Notes: generated by a model from the sequence alone, not told the origin. A stretch of 64,000 nt of DNA from Dyadobacter sp. MSC1_007 (GCF_023667495.1 NZ_JAMOZL010000004.1:248001-312000); one strand, 5' to 3'. Numbered from the stretch's first letter, positions 1 to 9,345 are shown. Program-made: numbers and translations.

Positions 1-1736
1 ATAAATACCTGAAATCCGGACGCATTATCGCGCAAACCTTCCACATCGAAACGGGAAGTCAGCACCTGCGAATCTTCCAGCAAGAGATAGTTAAAATCAT
101 CCTCAGAGCTGGCGGTAACCATTGCTATCTTAAATCCTGGGGCCTTTTCGCTGAGCGTTTTCACATGCGCAACGCCTTCACCATCAGTTTTAATACTAAA
201 AACGTTCTGGTTATTGGAGCTTACCAGCGTCAGTTCCAGGTCGGCGATAGGTTCGTTGGTTTTAATGGAATTAGCAAAAATCCACAGTTCATCTTTCCCC
301 TGCTTGGCGATCAGCCCGATGTCGGAAATGGAAACGAGTTTAGTTGCTCCGAGGTAAGCTTCTTCCTCGGAATTTACCGCTACCAGATATACGCCCTGCC
401 GTTTATTGTCGTCCGGCAGCGCAATGTTCAATGCGGAGATACCTTTGCTTTTGGAGAGATTTTCCGTCTCGATCGTCTTGTTGACAATCACATCGCTCAG
501 CTGGTTTTCGCGGTCATCGCTGTAATTGAAATTACCAGTCGGCTGCCAGTCGTCGCCGACATAAGCATAGTCGTTCCAACGATTATTGTGGATATAATGG
601 AGGATATTGTTGGCATAGAGCTTTGAAATCCGTACTTGCACTTTGGGCACGTTCACAATTTGCACGCCGATATTCCGCGAGCTTTTGGTGGACATGTACA
701 GTCCTTTTTTGTTCGCAAAAGATATCGCCGCAGGCATTTTCCCAAAAAACAAATCACGAGAAGTGCCCTCTTCCAATGTGTGTCCAAGCAACCCTTTCAG
801 TGTTTGGTTCAATTGAAGCACATAGGTATCGGTCTCGTTGAATGCACCCCGGACCACAAAGCCATTCTCAGTCGGCTCGGCTTCCACGGCCGCTTCCGGA
901 TTAATGGAAAAGCTCTTTGCAATGCTTTCCTTGTCAAGTTCCTGTGTGGTAATAATCCGGGCGTATCCTTCATTATTTTCAAAGCCCGTTTTGACATCTA
1001 CCACTTCCAAATGCAGCGGCGACGGAATGCTTACCATACGGGTCAGCGCATCCTGACTCATGTAGGAAGTATTTTGAACCTTCACTCCCTTATCGACAAC
1101 CACATTTACAGGAATTTCATTGTTGTCGGCCTTGCCCGGCGCCGCAAATGCGATCGTGACCGACGTTTCGGATTGGGAGGGAAGTATTTTGTAATCCAAT
1201 GATTGCGTTCCGGCCGTAATTTTGAGCTTTTCGGCTACATTCTGATTGTTGACGGGATAATTGAAATTCAGCCGCAACCGCGCTTCCTGTCGTCCTGTTT
1301 CCTGCGATAATGTCCACCAGCTTTCGGTTTCCACCAATTGGAGATAAGGTGTGTGAAAATCAATGGGATCCTGTGAAATCTTGTATTTCTTGTCCTTATC
1401 CGTTTTATCGGTCAGCAGATCTGTAAGTTTTGCTTTGTATGAAGTAGCGGCCCCAAAGCCTGCGACGGGCGAAAATATCAGTTCATTCGGTGCCGTCCAT
1501 TTGAATTTACCTCTCACGGCTGGCTCAAACTGGACATATTGTGTTGAATCCCAGCTGTTCAGATCGCCTGGGGCAGCGATATCCTTGTTGAATGTGAATA
1601 CCAGGTTTTGGGATTGCCCTACCTCGTCGGTGAAGTTGGTGCCGGCAATGCGGATTTCGTTAAAAGAAGAACAGCCGTTGAAAATCCAGGCAATAAAAAG
1701 GAGGCAAAAAGAACACAGGATCGAAGTCTTTTTCAT
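1..1736 (-). CDS. Alpha-2-macroglobulin-like lipoprotein (N-terminal part, runs off the left edge)
   Basis: About 578 residues of the N-terminal half are visible; the C-terminal part lies outside the window. The ATG at 1736 opens a lipoprotein-type signal (MKK, hydrophobic stretch, Cys at about residue 22 after Phe-Asn-Gly). The rest is beta-rich and lacks Cys, with text typical of the macroglobulin-like beta-sandwich (MG) domains of bacterial alpha-2-macroglobulins. Examples are a Big_5-like first domain with TFNKDIAAPGDLN and a later domain with DLELTLVSSNNQNV and KTDGEGVAHV. Known members are large (about 1,500-1,900 residues) envelope proteins thought to trap proteases. The thioester region, if present, would lie outside the window. 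The family call is fairly firm; the function is inferred. Confidence 0.75.
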   Translation of the reverse strand, partial: MKKTSILCSFCLLFIAWIFNGCSSFNEIRIAGTNFTDEVGQSQNLVFTFNKDIAAPGDLNSWDSTQYVQFEPAVRGKFKWTAPNELIFSPVAGFGAATSYKAKLTDLLTDKTDKDKKYKISQDPIDFHTPYLQLVETESWWTLSQETGRQEARLRLNFNYPVNNQNVAEKLKITAGTQSLDYKILPSQSETSVTIAFAAPGKADNNEIPVNVVVDKGVKVQNTSYMSQDALTRMVSIPSPLHLEVVDVKTGFENNEGYARIITTQELDKESIAKSFSINPEAAVEAEPTENGFVVRGAFNETDTYVLQLNQTLKGLLGHTLEEGTSRDLFFGKMPAAISFANKKGLYMSTKSSRNIGVQIVNVPKVQVRISKLYANNILHYIHNNRWNDYAYVGDDWQPTGNFNYSDDRENQLSDVIVNKTIETENLSKSKGISALNIALPDDNKRQGVYLVAVNSEEEAYLGATKLVSISDIGLIAKQGKDELWIFANSIKTNEPIADLELTLVSSNNQNVFSIKTDGEGVAHVKTLSEKAPGFKIAMVTASSEDDFNYLLLEDSQVLTSRFDVEGLRDNASGFQVF

Positions 1737-1878
1737 AGGAAAGAGGATATAAAAAACGGATGATTTTCAGGATCAAAAATCATCCGCCTAAATTAGCTTT
1801 TATAACTTAATTCCCTTTAAATAACCACTTTCAAATGATTCAACGGATGGAAAAACGAAGTTTCCGGTCGTTATCTTT

Positions 1879-3102
1879 TTAAAAGGCCTTCATCACATCT
1901 TCGATCGGTTTTGCGCCTTCGAAAAACGAAAGTAAACGCAGCAGGATTCCCTCCACAACCGCATCGGGACAGGAGGCCCCGCATGTGAGCATAACGCGCA
2001 CGGGCGACTTCTCAGGAATGTAGTTTTCGGTCACTATTTCTTCCTTTTTATGCAGATCAAAATGGCGGATCAGTTGCTTGTCGAGGATTTTATTGACTGA
2101 TTCAATAAAGTAGGTCGGAAACTTCTGCTCGCACAGCTCGACGAGGTGCGAGGTGTTGGAGCTGTTATAACCTCCCGCGACGATCACCATATCCGCTTCA
2201 TGGGTCAGTAATGCGTAAGTCGCATCCTGGTTATCGTTCGTGGCGTAACATAATGTGTCGCGCGTGTTGGCAAAACGGTCTTCGACCTGCTCGGGGCGGA
2301 GGTTATAGTGCCGTATCATCACATTTTTAAGAAAATCCGCGATTCCCTGGGTGTCGGAAGCGAGCATGGTTGTCTGGTTAACGACCCCGATCCGCTGTAA
2401 ATCCCGCTCAGGATCAAACCCTTCCGAATATTGGTTTTTGAAATCCACAAAAAAACCGGCAGCTGGTTTCGACCCTTTGATGTATTCGGCCAGTAATTCC
2501 GCCTGCTTCATATTTTCAACAACTACCGTCGGTGCATTTTCCTTGCTATGCGAAAATGTAGCGCGGGTTTCCTCGTGATTGGGCTTTCCATGCACAACGA
2601 TTGTATAATTTTTTTCGCCGATCTGCGCCGCGCGATTCCATACTTTCTCCACAAACGGGCAGGTCGTGTCGTAAACATATGCATTCACGCCCAGCTCCGA
2701 CAATTTTTGCTGGTTTTCAACCGTAGTCCCGAAAGCAGGCACAATCACAATATCCTCTTTGGTTAATGTCTCCCATTCAATCAGCTGGCCTCCCTTTGTG
2801 TCCATAATAAAACGGACGCCTCTTTCCGTCAGATCGCGGTTTACGTCTGGATTGTGGATCATTTCGCTTAGCAGGAAGATGCGCTTGTCCGGATTTTCGG
2901 CGATGGCCTTGTATGCAATGTCGATGGCATTTTCCACACCATAACAAAACCCGAAATGCCGTGCAATCAGAAACTGCACCGGTCCGAAGTCCAGCATGGT
3001 GGGTGAATAATCCCTCTTTAGCTTGTCATTTTTACGACGGAACTCCTTGATCGGCGTGATAATGTGGCTCCGGTAAAAATCAGGGATATTGAAAGTTTTC
3101 AT
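1879..3102 (-). CDS. ispH: 4-hydroxy-3-methylbut-2-enyl diphosphate reductase (IspH/LytB)
   Basis: This is the last enzyme of the methylerythritol phosphate pathway. It reduces HMBPP to IPP and DMAPP with a [4Fe-4S] cluster. Cluster and active-site landmarks are visible: Cys53 in HFGFCYGVENA, Cys148 in DTTCPFVEKVW, Cys285 in DTLCYATNDNQ, and a C-terminal TCGASCPDAVVEG segment. At 407 residues it is longer than the roughly 316-residue E. coli enzyme. The extra length is an N-terminal extension of about 40 residues plus insertions, a pattern known in Bacteroidota IspH. A perfect Bacteroidota-type promoter lies about 55 bases upstream. IspH feeds the polyprenyl diphosphate synthase encoded near 21-22 kb, although the two are not linked. 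Confidence 0.96.
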   Translation of the reverse strand: MKTFNIPDFYRSHIITPIKEFRRKNDKLKRDYSPTMLDFGPVQFLIARHFGFCYGVENAIDIAYKAIAENPDKRIFLLSEMIHNPDVNRDLTERGVRFIMDTKGGQLIEWETLTKEDIVIVPAFGTTVENQQKLSELGVNAYVYDTTCPFVEKVWNRAAQIGEKNYTIVVHGKPNHEETRATFSHSKENAPTVVVENMKQAELLAEYIKGSKPAAGFFVDFKNQYSEGFDPERDLQRIGVVNQTTMLASDTQGIADFLKNVMIRHYNLRPEQVEDRFANTRDTLCYATNDNQDATYALLTHEADMVIVAGGYNSSNTSHLVELCEQKFPTYFIESVNKILDKQLIRHFDLHKKEEIVTENYIPEKSPVRVMLTCGASCPDAVVEGILLRLLSFFEGAKPIEDVMKAF

Positions 3103-3156
3103 GTACTAAATCAGTAGATTGCAAATAGCAAAAACATCGCATCGGTTATCAGAATG

Positions 3157-3186
3157 CAAAGATAACCCCGCCTTTTCTAAGAACAA
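3157..3186 (-). promoter_or_regulatory. Predicted promoter of ispH (Bacteroidota sigma type)
   Basis: Reading the minus strand, TTG (complement of 3184-3186) is followed by 19 bases and TATCTTTG (complement of 3157-3164). This matches the Bacteroidota consensus TTG-N19-TAnnTTTG exactly. The element ends 54 bases before the ispH ATG at 3102. Confidence 0.6.
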
Positions 3187-3302
3187 CACCGCATTGCCCT
3201 TTGTTCGGTTGCACCCATTTTGAAAATTTTTTTAAAATGAATGCAACATGTGATTTTATCGCTTGTCTTTATTTCAGAACGTTCAAAATATAAACCTTCT
3301 GC

Positions 3303-3866
3303 TTGAAAACACAAATTTACCCCGACCGGCACGTCGAACTGGTGGAGCGTTGTAAACTCGGAGAGCGCAAAGCGCAGTATGAGTTGTACAAACATTACTC
3401 CAAAGCCATGTTCAACATCTGCATGCGGATATTAAACCATCTGGGAGAGGCTGAGGATGCTTTGCAGGAGGCGTTTGTGGACGCATTCACGAACCTGCAC
3501 CAGTTCCGGCAGCAGTCGACCTTTGGGGCATGGTTGAAGCAGATTGTAGTCAATAAGGCAATCAACCACATGCGGGGAAGGAAGGTGAAATTGGTGGAAA
3601 TTGACGAGTTCCAGGAAACACTGGAATACAGCGACCGTAACGAGGATTCTTTCGGACTGGATGAAAGTGATACAACGCTTGAAATCGAAAGGGTGCGCAA
3701 TGCGGTACAAAAATTGCCGGACGGTTACCGGGTGGTGCTAAGCCTTTACCTTTTTGAAGGCTACGACCACGAGGAGATCGGAGAGGTGCTCGGGATCAGT
3801 GAAACAACGTCCCGGACACAATATATGAGAGCAAAGCGGAAGCTGACGGAAATGCTGGTCAGGTAA
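3303..3866 (+). CDS. ECF-type RNA polymerase sigma factor
   Basis: This 187-residue sigma-70 family protein has region 2 at about residues 22-95 (GEAEDALQEAFVDAF, then TFGAWLKQIVVNKAINHMR) and region 4 at about 128-182 (LPDGYRVVLSLYLFEGYDHEEIGEVLGISETTSRTQ split over the turn). It lacks region 3, as ECF factors do. The start is the TTG at 3303: an in-frame TAA stands at 3291 and no ATG lies between. The next two genes on the same strand encode a single-pass membrane protein and an exported protein. The layout resembles a sigma / anti-sigma / envelope-target unit, so an envelope-sensing role is inferred. Confidence 0.88.
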   Translation: MKTQIYPDRHVELVERCKLGERKAQYELYKHYSKAMFNICMRILNHLGEAEDALQEAFVDAFTNLHQFRQQSTFGAWLKQIVVNKAINHMRGRKVKLVEIDEFQETLEYSDRNEDSFGLDESDTTLEIERVRNAVQKLPDGYRVVLSLYLFEGYDHEEIGEVLGISETTSRTQYMRAKRKLTEMLVR

Positions 3867-3948
3867 GTTTTCAGGAGTTAGAAATGATATTTACTTAAAC
3901 TATTACGGATTTGAGACTATTATTTACACTTGACAAGTTAATTAATCT

Positions 3949-4557
3949 ATGAAAAATTCTTCTGATAAAAAGGATCGATTGGAGCGGTTTGTGCGTGATA
4001 ACAGGGATGGATTTGATACTTTCTTACCGCAGGATTCTTTGTGGAGTCAAATTGAGAGCCAACTACATAACGAGGTCCCGGAAATACCCGAAAAGGCCAA
4101 AAAAAAAATCAGGCGACTAAGTAATCCGTATTTCGACTGGCGGATTGCAGCGGGCGTGTTCCTGGCCTTGGGAATAGGGTTTCTGGCTTACCTCAACAGT
4201 GAGTACGGCCTTACCCGTGATCCGCGCGTGGCACTGAAAGTTCCTACCTATGCCCGTGAATTCAATCAATACAATGTTGCAATAGACCAAAAAAGGGAAG
4301 AAATCATCAAACTGGCCCGGAACAATCCGGAGCTCTACAAGGATTTCTCAGCTGATTTGGAAAGTCTGGAGACAAGCTATAAAAACTTGCGTTCCAACTT
4401 ATCGAATGCCCCTAACCAGGAAGCATTGCTGGAAGCTATGGTCCAGAACTTACAATGGCAGGTTGATTTACTGAATCAACAACTGGAAATTTTGCAACGC
4501 ATTAACAAAGTAAAAAATGATACCGATAAAGAAATTAGCAACGCACCTGTTATTTAG
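3949..4557 (+). CDS. Single-pass membrane protein, candidate anti-sigma factor
   Basis: The protein has 202 residues: a charged cytoplasmic N-terminus (residues 1-62), one membrane helix at about 65-82 (IAAGVFLALGIGFLAYL) and a helical, coiled-coil-prone C-terminal part (about 105-195). I see no zinc-binding HxxxCxxC motif, so it is not a ZAS-type anti-sigma factor by sequence. Its position 82 bases after an ECF sigma gene, with a short cytosolic domain and an extracytoplasmic domain, makes an anti-sigma role likely but unproven. Its end overlaps the next gene by 41 bases, which suggests translational coupling. Confidence 0.6.
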   Translation: MKNSSDKKDRLERFVRDNRDGFDTFLPQDSLWSQIESQLHNEVPEIPEKAKKKIRRLSNPYFDWRIAAGVFLALGIGFLAYLNSEYGLTRDPRVALKVPTYAREFNQYNVAIDQKREEIIKLARNNPELYKDFSADLESLETSYKNLRSNLSNAPNQEALLEAMVQNLQWQVDLLNQQLEILQRINKVKNDTDKEISNAPVI

Positions 4558-5581
4558 TGTAGCCCTCGCGCTGCCACAGGTGGTAAGCGCAATCGATCCG
4601 GAACCTGAACAGAACGGATTGGTAGAAAAAAGAAGGAATATTGTTAAGATTTTTGATGTCAAGAGCAGTGATGTGCTCGCGGTGGATAATCAATTCGGAC
4701 AGGTAAGGATCAATTTGTGGGCTAAGGACGAGATCAAAGTAGAAATTATCGTGACCGCCAATGCGCCCGACGACGTCCGCGCTGCCGAATACCTGGGAGC
4801 CGTAACGATTGATGAAAAACGCATCAAAAATCAGATCAGCCTCACGACGCATATCAACCGCGCACAGTTTGGAAAAAATAGCTGGAACAACTGGAATAAG
4901 AAAGGCGACAAAAATTTCATCCAGATCGACTATACTGTGTACATGCCGAAGGATAATGCATTGATCGTCAAAAACAGTTTTGGCACCACTGATATCCCCT
5001 CATTCCACGCTCCACTCACGGTCAATTCCAAATACGGGGCGTTCATAGCCAATGTGCTGGACAATCCGGATAACGTGATCGATGTGCAGTATGGCAGCGC
5101 CAAAATTGGCAAAATGGATGGTGGCAGACTGGAATGCCAGTATTCAAACCTGAAACTTGATCTGGCCAAAAAGATTTTGCTGAGTAACAAATTTGGCGAG
5201 CTGAGTATCGGGGATGTGATCAATCTCGACGCTGATATCGACTATTCCGGCGCCAGCATCGGGACGATCAGGGGCAGCGGCAAAGTGAAATTGAATTATT
5301 CCCCCAACTTTAGAATCGATGAACTGACGCATTCAGCACAAAATGTGGACATTCAGGCAGCATATTCATCTGTGGTTTTGCCGGCTGAAGCCAACCAGTT
5401 CAATGTTTCGGTCACCTACGGAAAATTCAGTTATCCGGCCACGAATGTAAACTTCTCGATGCAACCCGCCAAAGACGGTCGTCCGGATAAAATGAAGCAA
5501 TATCAGGGCAAGATCGGAACGGGATCAGGGACAAAAATTACGGTAACCTCCCGTTTTGGGGATGTCAGGCTAAAAGAATAA
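4517..5581 (+). CDS. Exported beta-repeat protein (DUF4097-like), unknown function
   Basis: The protein has 354 residues with a signal peptide (residues 1-25, ending VVSA). The mature part is a run of short beta-strand repeats of the type NQFGQVRINLW, NSFGTTDIPSF, SKYGAFIANVL, NKFGELSIGDV and TYGKFSYPA. Such N-x-[FY]-G repeats are typical of DUF4097/DUF2807-like putative adhesin beta-solenoids. The start lies inside the preceding membrane protein gene. Location after the sigma and anti-sigma-like genes suggests it is a target or partner in envelope sensing. I cannot give a biochemical role. Confidence 0.6.
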   Translation: MIPIKKLATHLLFSVALALPQVVSAIDPEPEQNGLVEKRRNIVKIFDVKSSDVLAVDNQFGQVRINLWAKDEIKVEIIVTANAPDDVRAAEYLGAVTIDEKRIKNQISLTTHINRAQFGKNSWNNWNKKGDKNFIQIDYTVYMPKDNALIVKNSFGTTDIPSFHAPLTVNSKYGAFIANVLDNPDNVIDVQYGSAKIGKMDGGRLECQYSNLKLDLAKKILLSNKFGELSIGDVINLDADIDYSGASIGTIRGSGKVKLNYSPNFRIDELTHSAQNVDIQAAYSSVVLPAEANQFNVSVTYGKFSYPATNVNFSMQPAKDGRPDKMKQYQGKIGTGSGTKITVTSRFGDVRLKE

Positions 5582-5590
5582 ATACACATT

Positions 5591-7141
5591 CTATTCTTCC
5601 AGCAACACATTATACCTGAAATCCAGCGGATCAAAAGCATTGAAAAGCTTCTGGATAAACTGCGGATCATTGATATAAAAATTCAAAAGATTATCATACC
5701 GTTCCTGGGCGATTCCGTTCGGGAACAGTTTGTTTTTAAGGGTTAGCAATTGCTCAATTTCCGACTCATGATTGCGCTCCTCCGCGCGGATAATCCGTTT
5801 TTCGAGGTGTTTTAAAGAGTTTAGCAATCGGGTATGCTCTGCTTTTACTGCGCCATGCATGGTTTGATCGACGGCCGTCGCTTTTGTAAGAATCTCTTCA
5901 AAAATCTGGTTAAATGCGGTTTTCTGATCGCCCAGGTTCAGCACATGCTCGGTATTACGCTCGATAAATGTCTTGCGCAATGCGATCTCGTCCAGAAAAA
6001 GATCCTTATAATCAATTTTGAGTTTCTGCGCTTTCTTGTACTGATGCCCATTCATGTACAATGCGAAGTTCCGCGGCATGAGCATTGGGAATGGCACGCC
6101 AAAATGGTCAAATACCCCTTTCAGCTGCATCCAGTAAGGTACTTCTGACGGTCCACCGATATACGCAATATTGGGTAATATCACTTCTTCATAAAGCGGC
6201 CGCAGGATCACATTCGGGCTGAATTTCTCCGGATGCTGCTCCGAAATTTGTAATATCTCTGATTCTGAAAACGATAACTCTGTATTCAAAACCTTGAACT
6301 CGTTGCCTTCACGCACAATGCGCTCGCGGAGATTATGGTCGAGATAGAAAAAATTGATCTCCCGTGCATGCAGCGGTGTATGGTAACCCAGCGCATTCAG
6401 GCGGGAAGTGGTATCGGTAACAAGCTTTTCGGAGATGGATGTGGTCAGTTCCTCTTGAATGACCGGAAGGAAGTGGCGTTTGAGATCCGCATGATCGGCA
6501 TCGAGACTAATCAGACCTTGGCGTCCGAACAATTCATGCATATAACATCGTACGGCGTCAGCCAGCGTATTGTTCTCCAAATATGCCTTGGCAAAAAGTA
6601 ACGGTTTGTCAGGCAGTTGTTTCAGGATCCCTTCCAGTTCTTTTGGATTAAGCTTTCCAACCGCTCCTTTGTGCTCGCCTGTCCATTTATGAGTTTGTCC
6701 GAATAAATGAAACGACGCGATTTCTTCAAAATCATGGTCTTCCGTCGCCATCCAGTACACCGGAACGAAATTGCAATCCGGGTATTTTGCCTTTAATGCC
6801 TCGGCAAGTTTGATGACGGTAACGATCTTATAAATAATATAAAGTGGGCCGGTGAAGATGTTCAACTGGTGCCCTGTCGTCACTGTAAATGTATTCTCTT
6901 TGAGCAGGACTGAAAAATCAGGTAAAAACGGCAGTCCGTGATATTGCCTTTGGAGCACATCAACGAGCGTTTTACGCTTTTCAATATCAAAACCCTTTTT
7001 ATTTAAAATTGCCTTTTCGGCATTCTCCAGCGTCGGAAAAATACTGTAAAACGACTCTAACGTGGGCTTCTGGTCCAGATAATCAAGTAATAATGCAGGA
7101 AACTGGCCTGTGGTTCTCAGATCCACGGAATGCAATGTCAT
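5591..7141 (-). CDS. bshC: Putative bacillithiol biosynthesis cysteine-adding enzyme BshC
   Basis: The protein has 516 residues from the ATG at 7141; a TTG 12 codons upstream is possible but less likely. BshC adds cysteine to GlcN-malate in the last step of bacillithiol synthesis. Recognisable stretches are FTVTTGHQLNIFTGPLY and YWMATEDHDFEEI in the Rossmann-like core, and GGPSEVPYWMQLKGVF. A C-terminal coiled coil with RIIRAEERNHESEIEQLL follows. The length fits the family (about 520-540). BshA and BshB genes are not in the window. The gene converges with the preceding exported-protein gene. Confidence 0.92.
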   Translation of the reverse strand: MTLHSVDLRTTGQFPALLLDYLDQKPTLESFYSIFPTLENAEKAILNKKGFDIEKRKTLVDVLQRQYHGLPFLPDFSVLLKENTFTVTTGHQLNIFTGPLYIIYKIVTVIKLAEALKAKYPDCNFVPVYWMATEDHDFEEIASFHLFGQTHKWTGEHKGAVGKLNPKELEGILKQLPDKPLLFAKAYLENNTLADAVRCYMHELFGRQGLISLDADHADLKRHFLPVIQEELTTSISEKLVTDTTSRLNALGYHTPLHAREINFFYLDHNLRERIVREGNEFKVLNTELSFSESEILQISEQHPEKFSPNVILRPLYEEVILPNIAYIGGPSEVPYWMQLKGVFDHFGVPFPMLMPRNFALYMNGHQYKKAQKLKIDYKDLFLDEIALRKTFIERNTEHVLNLGDQKTAFNQIFEEILTKATAVDQTMHGAVKAEHTRLLNSLKHLEKRIIRAEERNHESEIEQLLTLKNKLFPNGIAQERYDNLLNFYINDPQFIQKLFNAFDPLDFRYNVLLEE

Positions 7142-7298
7142 GAAAGGTGGTTTTTCAGTAGCTATTAGGGAATCCAACGTAAGTGTTTTTGCGATTTTGG
7201 GTCAAAAGAAACCTCATATCTAACGTGAAAGGCGTCGTTTTTGGTTTCCCAAAATTGCGTATTTTGAGGTAGAATAAAAAACCTTTCATTAAGATACA

Positions 7299-7330
7299 AA
7301 AAAGCCACATCTGAGACAGACGCGGCTTTC
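7299..7330 (-). terminator. Rho-independent terminator after the acyl-CoA dehydrogenase gene
   Basis: On the minus strand AAAGCC-GCGTCT pairs with AGATG-TGGCTTT across a short TC-rich loop and is followed by a run of T (plus-strand A run at about 7298-7303). It lies 60-90 bases after the stop of the 7390-9204 gene. Confidence 0.7.
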
Positions 7331-7389
7331 GACGGATACATTTTGGTTTTTAGTTGTGCAGGCTGATCGCCTGAAATATTTAGTATTTT

Positions 7390-9204
7390 TCAGAAGACGT
7401 AGTCATTTTTTGCAATCAGTTCATCGGCTATTCTCCGACGGGCGTCTTTAAGGTTCATCGGCTCGATTTTCGTAAACCGTTTCAAGCCCATTAGCATTAC
7501 ACGCAATTCGTCGCTCTCTGCAAAGCTTGTAATAGCAGCCCTTCCGGCATTATTCACCCGCTCAGCAGCGCGATGGAGGTAAATGAGCGCGATATCTTTG
7601 TGCAAACTGTTCGCATCCGCTCCAAGCCGCTCAATTCTCTTTTCCACCCGCAAAAGCACCGATTCCGCTACAAAGGTTTCGATAACCATGTCGGCCAGGC
7701 TCATGATAATCTCCTGCTCGTCGGACAGTTTCATCATGAATTTCTGCACCGCAGCTCCGGCCACCATTAATGCTGCCTTTTTTAGGTTTTTGACAACTTT
7801 TTTCTCAGCGGCGAACAGCGTTTCATCCTCATCCGTACTGAAATCGGGAATGGACATAATTTCTTTTCCAACCGCGGTGGCTGGCCCCATCAGATCAAGC
7901 TGGCCTTTCATGGTACGCTTCAAAAGCATATCGACGATCAGCAACCGGTTGATTTCGTTCGTACCTTCAAAAATCCGGTTAATGCGACTGTCGCGGTAGG
8001 CGCGGTCCATCGGCGCATCGGCCGAAAAGCCCATTCCCCCATACACCTGCACGCCTTCGTCGACCACGTAATCCAGCACTTCGGAACCGTGCACTTTCAT
8101 GATCGCGCATTCAATCGCGAACTCTTCCAATGCTTTCAGCTTGGCATCTGAATCTGAAAGGCCGCTTTCCTTGAAGGTCAATATCAGGTCGTCGATGTTC
8201 TGGCCCACACGATAGGCTGCGGATTCCGTGGCGAACATACCGACTGCCATTTCGGCCAGTTTATGTTTGATAGCTCCGAAATTGGCGATTGCCGTCCCGA
8301 ACTGCTTGCGTTCATTGGCATACTGTATCGCCTGCATCGCGACCCTTTTCGCCCCGCCTAATGCAGCGGCTGCCAGTTTGATGCGCCCGATATTGAGGAT
8401 ATTCACAGCGATTTTAAAGCCATTACCACGTTCGGAAAGCATATTTTCAACAGGGACAAGGCAGTCATTGAAAAACAACTGACGCGTGTCGGATCCTTTG
8501 ATCCCCATTTTATGCTCAGGTTCATTCATCGTGATTCCCCCAAACGATTTTTCTATAACGAAGGCTGTCAGGTTCTTGTCTGTCTGCCCGTTTTCTTCGA
8601 TTTTAGCAAAAACAATGAGGATATCGGCAAAACCGCCATTGGTAATCCACATTTTCTGTCCGTTGACGACATAATGCTTGCCATCTTCAGTCAGTACCGC
8701 CTTTGTTTTTCCGGAGTTGGCGTCAGAGCCCGAATCCGGTTCGGTCAGGCAATAAGCGGCCTTCCATTCACCCGAAGCCAGTTTGGGCAGGTATTTCGTT
8801 TTTTGCGCTTCATTGCCATAGTATAGGATCGGCAAAGTGCCAATACCGGTATGCGCCGACAATGCCACCGAAAAGGAATTGCCAGCCCCGGTTGCCTCCG
8901 CCACGAGCATGGAGGTATTGAAGTTCATTCCAAAACCACCATATTCCTCCGGCACCACCGTCCCGAGCAAGCCAAGCTCGCCAGCCTTGTCCATTAACCC
9001 TGAAATCAGTTCGGGGTTAATGGCATGATCGATCTCATCCAAACGTGGCCAAACCTCTTTTGCAAGGAAATCGCGGCAGGTTTCCGCGATCATGTGCTGT
9101 TCTTCTGTAAATTCTTCGGGAATAAAAATCTGACTCGCGGCTGTCTCTTTTACAAGAAATTCTCCGCCTTTGATCGAAGTTGTGTTCACTGCTGCAACGG
9201 ACAT
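7390..9204 (-). CDS. Acyl-CoA dehydrogenase (long form, VLCAD-like)
   Basis: This 604-residue FAD enzyme catalyses the first step of fatty acid beta-oxidation. Features are AYCLTEPDSGSDANSGKTKA (FAD/substrate loop), QKMWITNGG, YANERKQFGTAIANFGAIK, and a catalytic-base region RIFEGTNEINR. The C-terminal extension of about 180 residues beyond the usual 380-residue core resembles mitochondrial VLCAD/ACAD9 and the long Bacteroidota type. The start at 9204 follows a perfect promoter and two palindromic operators. In many Bacteroidota this gene lies next to a thiolase gene. Here a three-gene glycan unit separates them, but both keep the same operator. Confidence 0.93.
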   Translation of the reverse strand: MSVAAVNTTSIKGGEFLVKETAASQIFIPEEFTEEQHMIAETCRDFLAKEVWPRLDEIDHAINPELISGLMDKAGELGLLGTVVPEEYGGFGMNFNTSMLVAEATGAGNSFSVALSAHTGIGTLPILYYGNEAQKTKYLPKLASGEWKAAYCLTEPDSGSDANSGKTKAVLTEDGKHYVVNGQKMWITNGGFADILIVFAKIEENGQTDKNLTAFVIEKSFGGITMNEPEHKMGIKGSDTRQLFFNDCLVPVENMLSERGNGFKIAVNILNIGRIKLAAAALGGAKRVAMQAIQYANERKQFGTAIANFGAIKHKLAEMAVGMFATESAAYRVGQNIDDLILTFKESGLSDSDAKLKALEEFAIECAIMKVHGSEVLDYVVDEGVQVYGGMGFSADAPMDRAYRDSRINRIFEGTNEINRLLIVDMLLKRTMKGQLDLMGPATAVGKEIMSIPDFSTDEDETLFAAEKKVVKNLKKAALMVAGAAVQKFMMKLSDEQEIIMSLADMVIETFVAESVLLRVEKRIERLGADANSLHKDIALIYLHRAAERVNNAGRAAITSFAESDELRVMLMGLKRFTKIEPMNLKDARRRIADELIAKNDYVF

Positions 9205-9236
9205 AGCTGAATACGGTTAATCGGTTTGCTTACAAG

Positions 9237-9250
9237 GTATGCTTGCATAC
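9237..9250. promoter_or_regulatory. Operator A upstream of acyl-CoA dehydrogenase: palindrome GTATGCTTGCATAC
   Basis: It has perfect 6-bp arms GTATGC/GCATAC around TT and sits 33-46 bases upstream of the ATG, just downstream of the predicted -7 box. The same palindrome recurs at 9287-9300 and before the thiolase gene at 15690-15703. Confidence 0.7.
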
Positions 9251-9264
9251 TATTACAAACTATG

Positions 9265-9294
9265 CAAATATAATTCTTAAACATTATTATGCAA
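9265..9294 (-). promoter_or_regulatory. Predicted promoter of the acyl-CoA dehydrogenase gene
   Basis: On the minus strand TTG (complement of 9292-9294) is followed by 19 bases and TATATTTG (complement of 9265-9272). This fits the Bacteroidota consensus. The TTG element lies inside operator B, and operator A lies 14 bases downstream of the -7 box, so a protein bound to either site should block RNA polymerase. Confidence 0.6.
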
Positions 9295-9300
9295 GCATAC
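9287..9300. promoter_or_regulatory. Operator B upstream of acyl-CoA dehydrogenase
   Basis: TTATGCAAGCATAC is the same palindrome as operator A with one arm mismatch (TTATGC against GTATGC). It overlaps the predicted -33 element. The centre-to-centre distance to operator A is 50 bases, close to five helical turns. Confidence 0.65.
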
Positions 9301-9320
9301 TATTATCAAAATCAAAGAAG

Positions 9321-9343
9321 AGCAGGCCCGTCAAAGGCCTGCT
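9321..9343 (-). terminator. Terminator after the T9SS-sorted glycosidase-like gene
   Basis: AGCAGGCC and GGCCTGCT form perfect 8-bp arms around a 7-base loop. On the minus strand the hairpin is followed by CTTCTTTGATTTT. It lies directly after the stop codon of the 9346-12237 gene. Confidence 0.6.
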
Positions 9344-9345
9344 GT

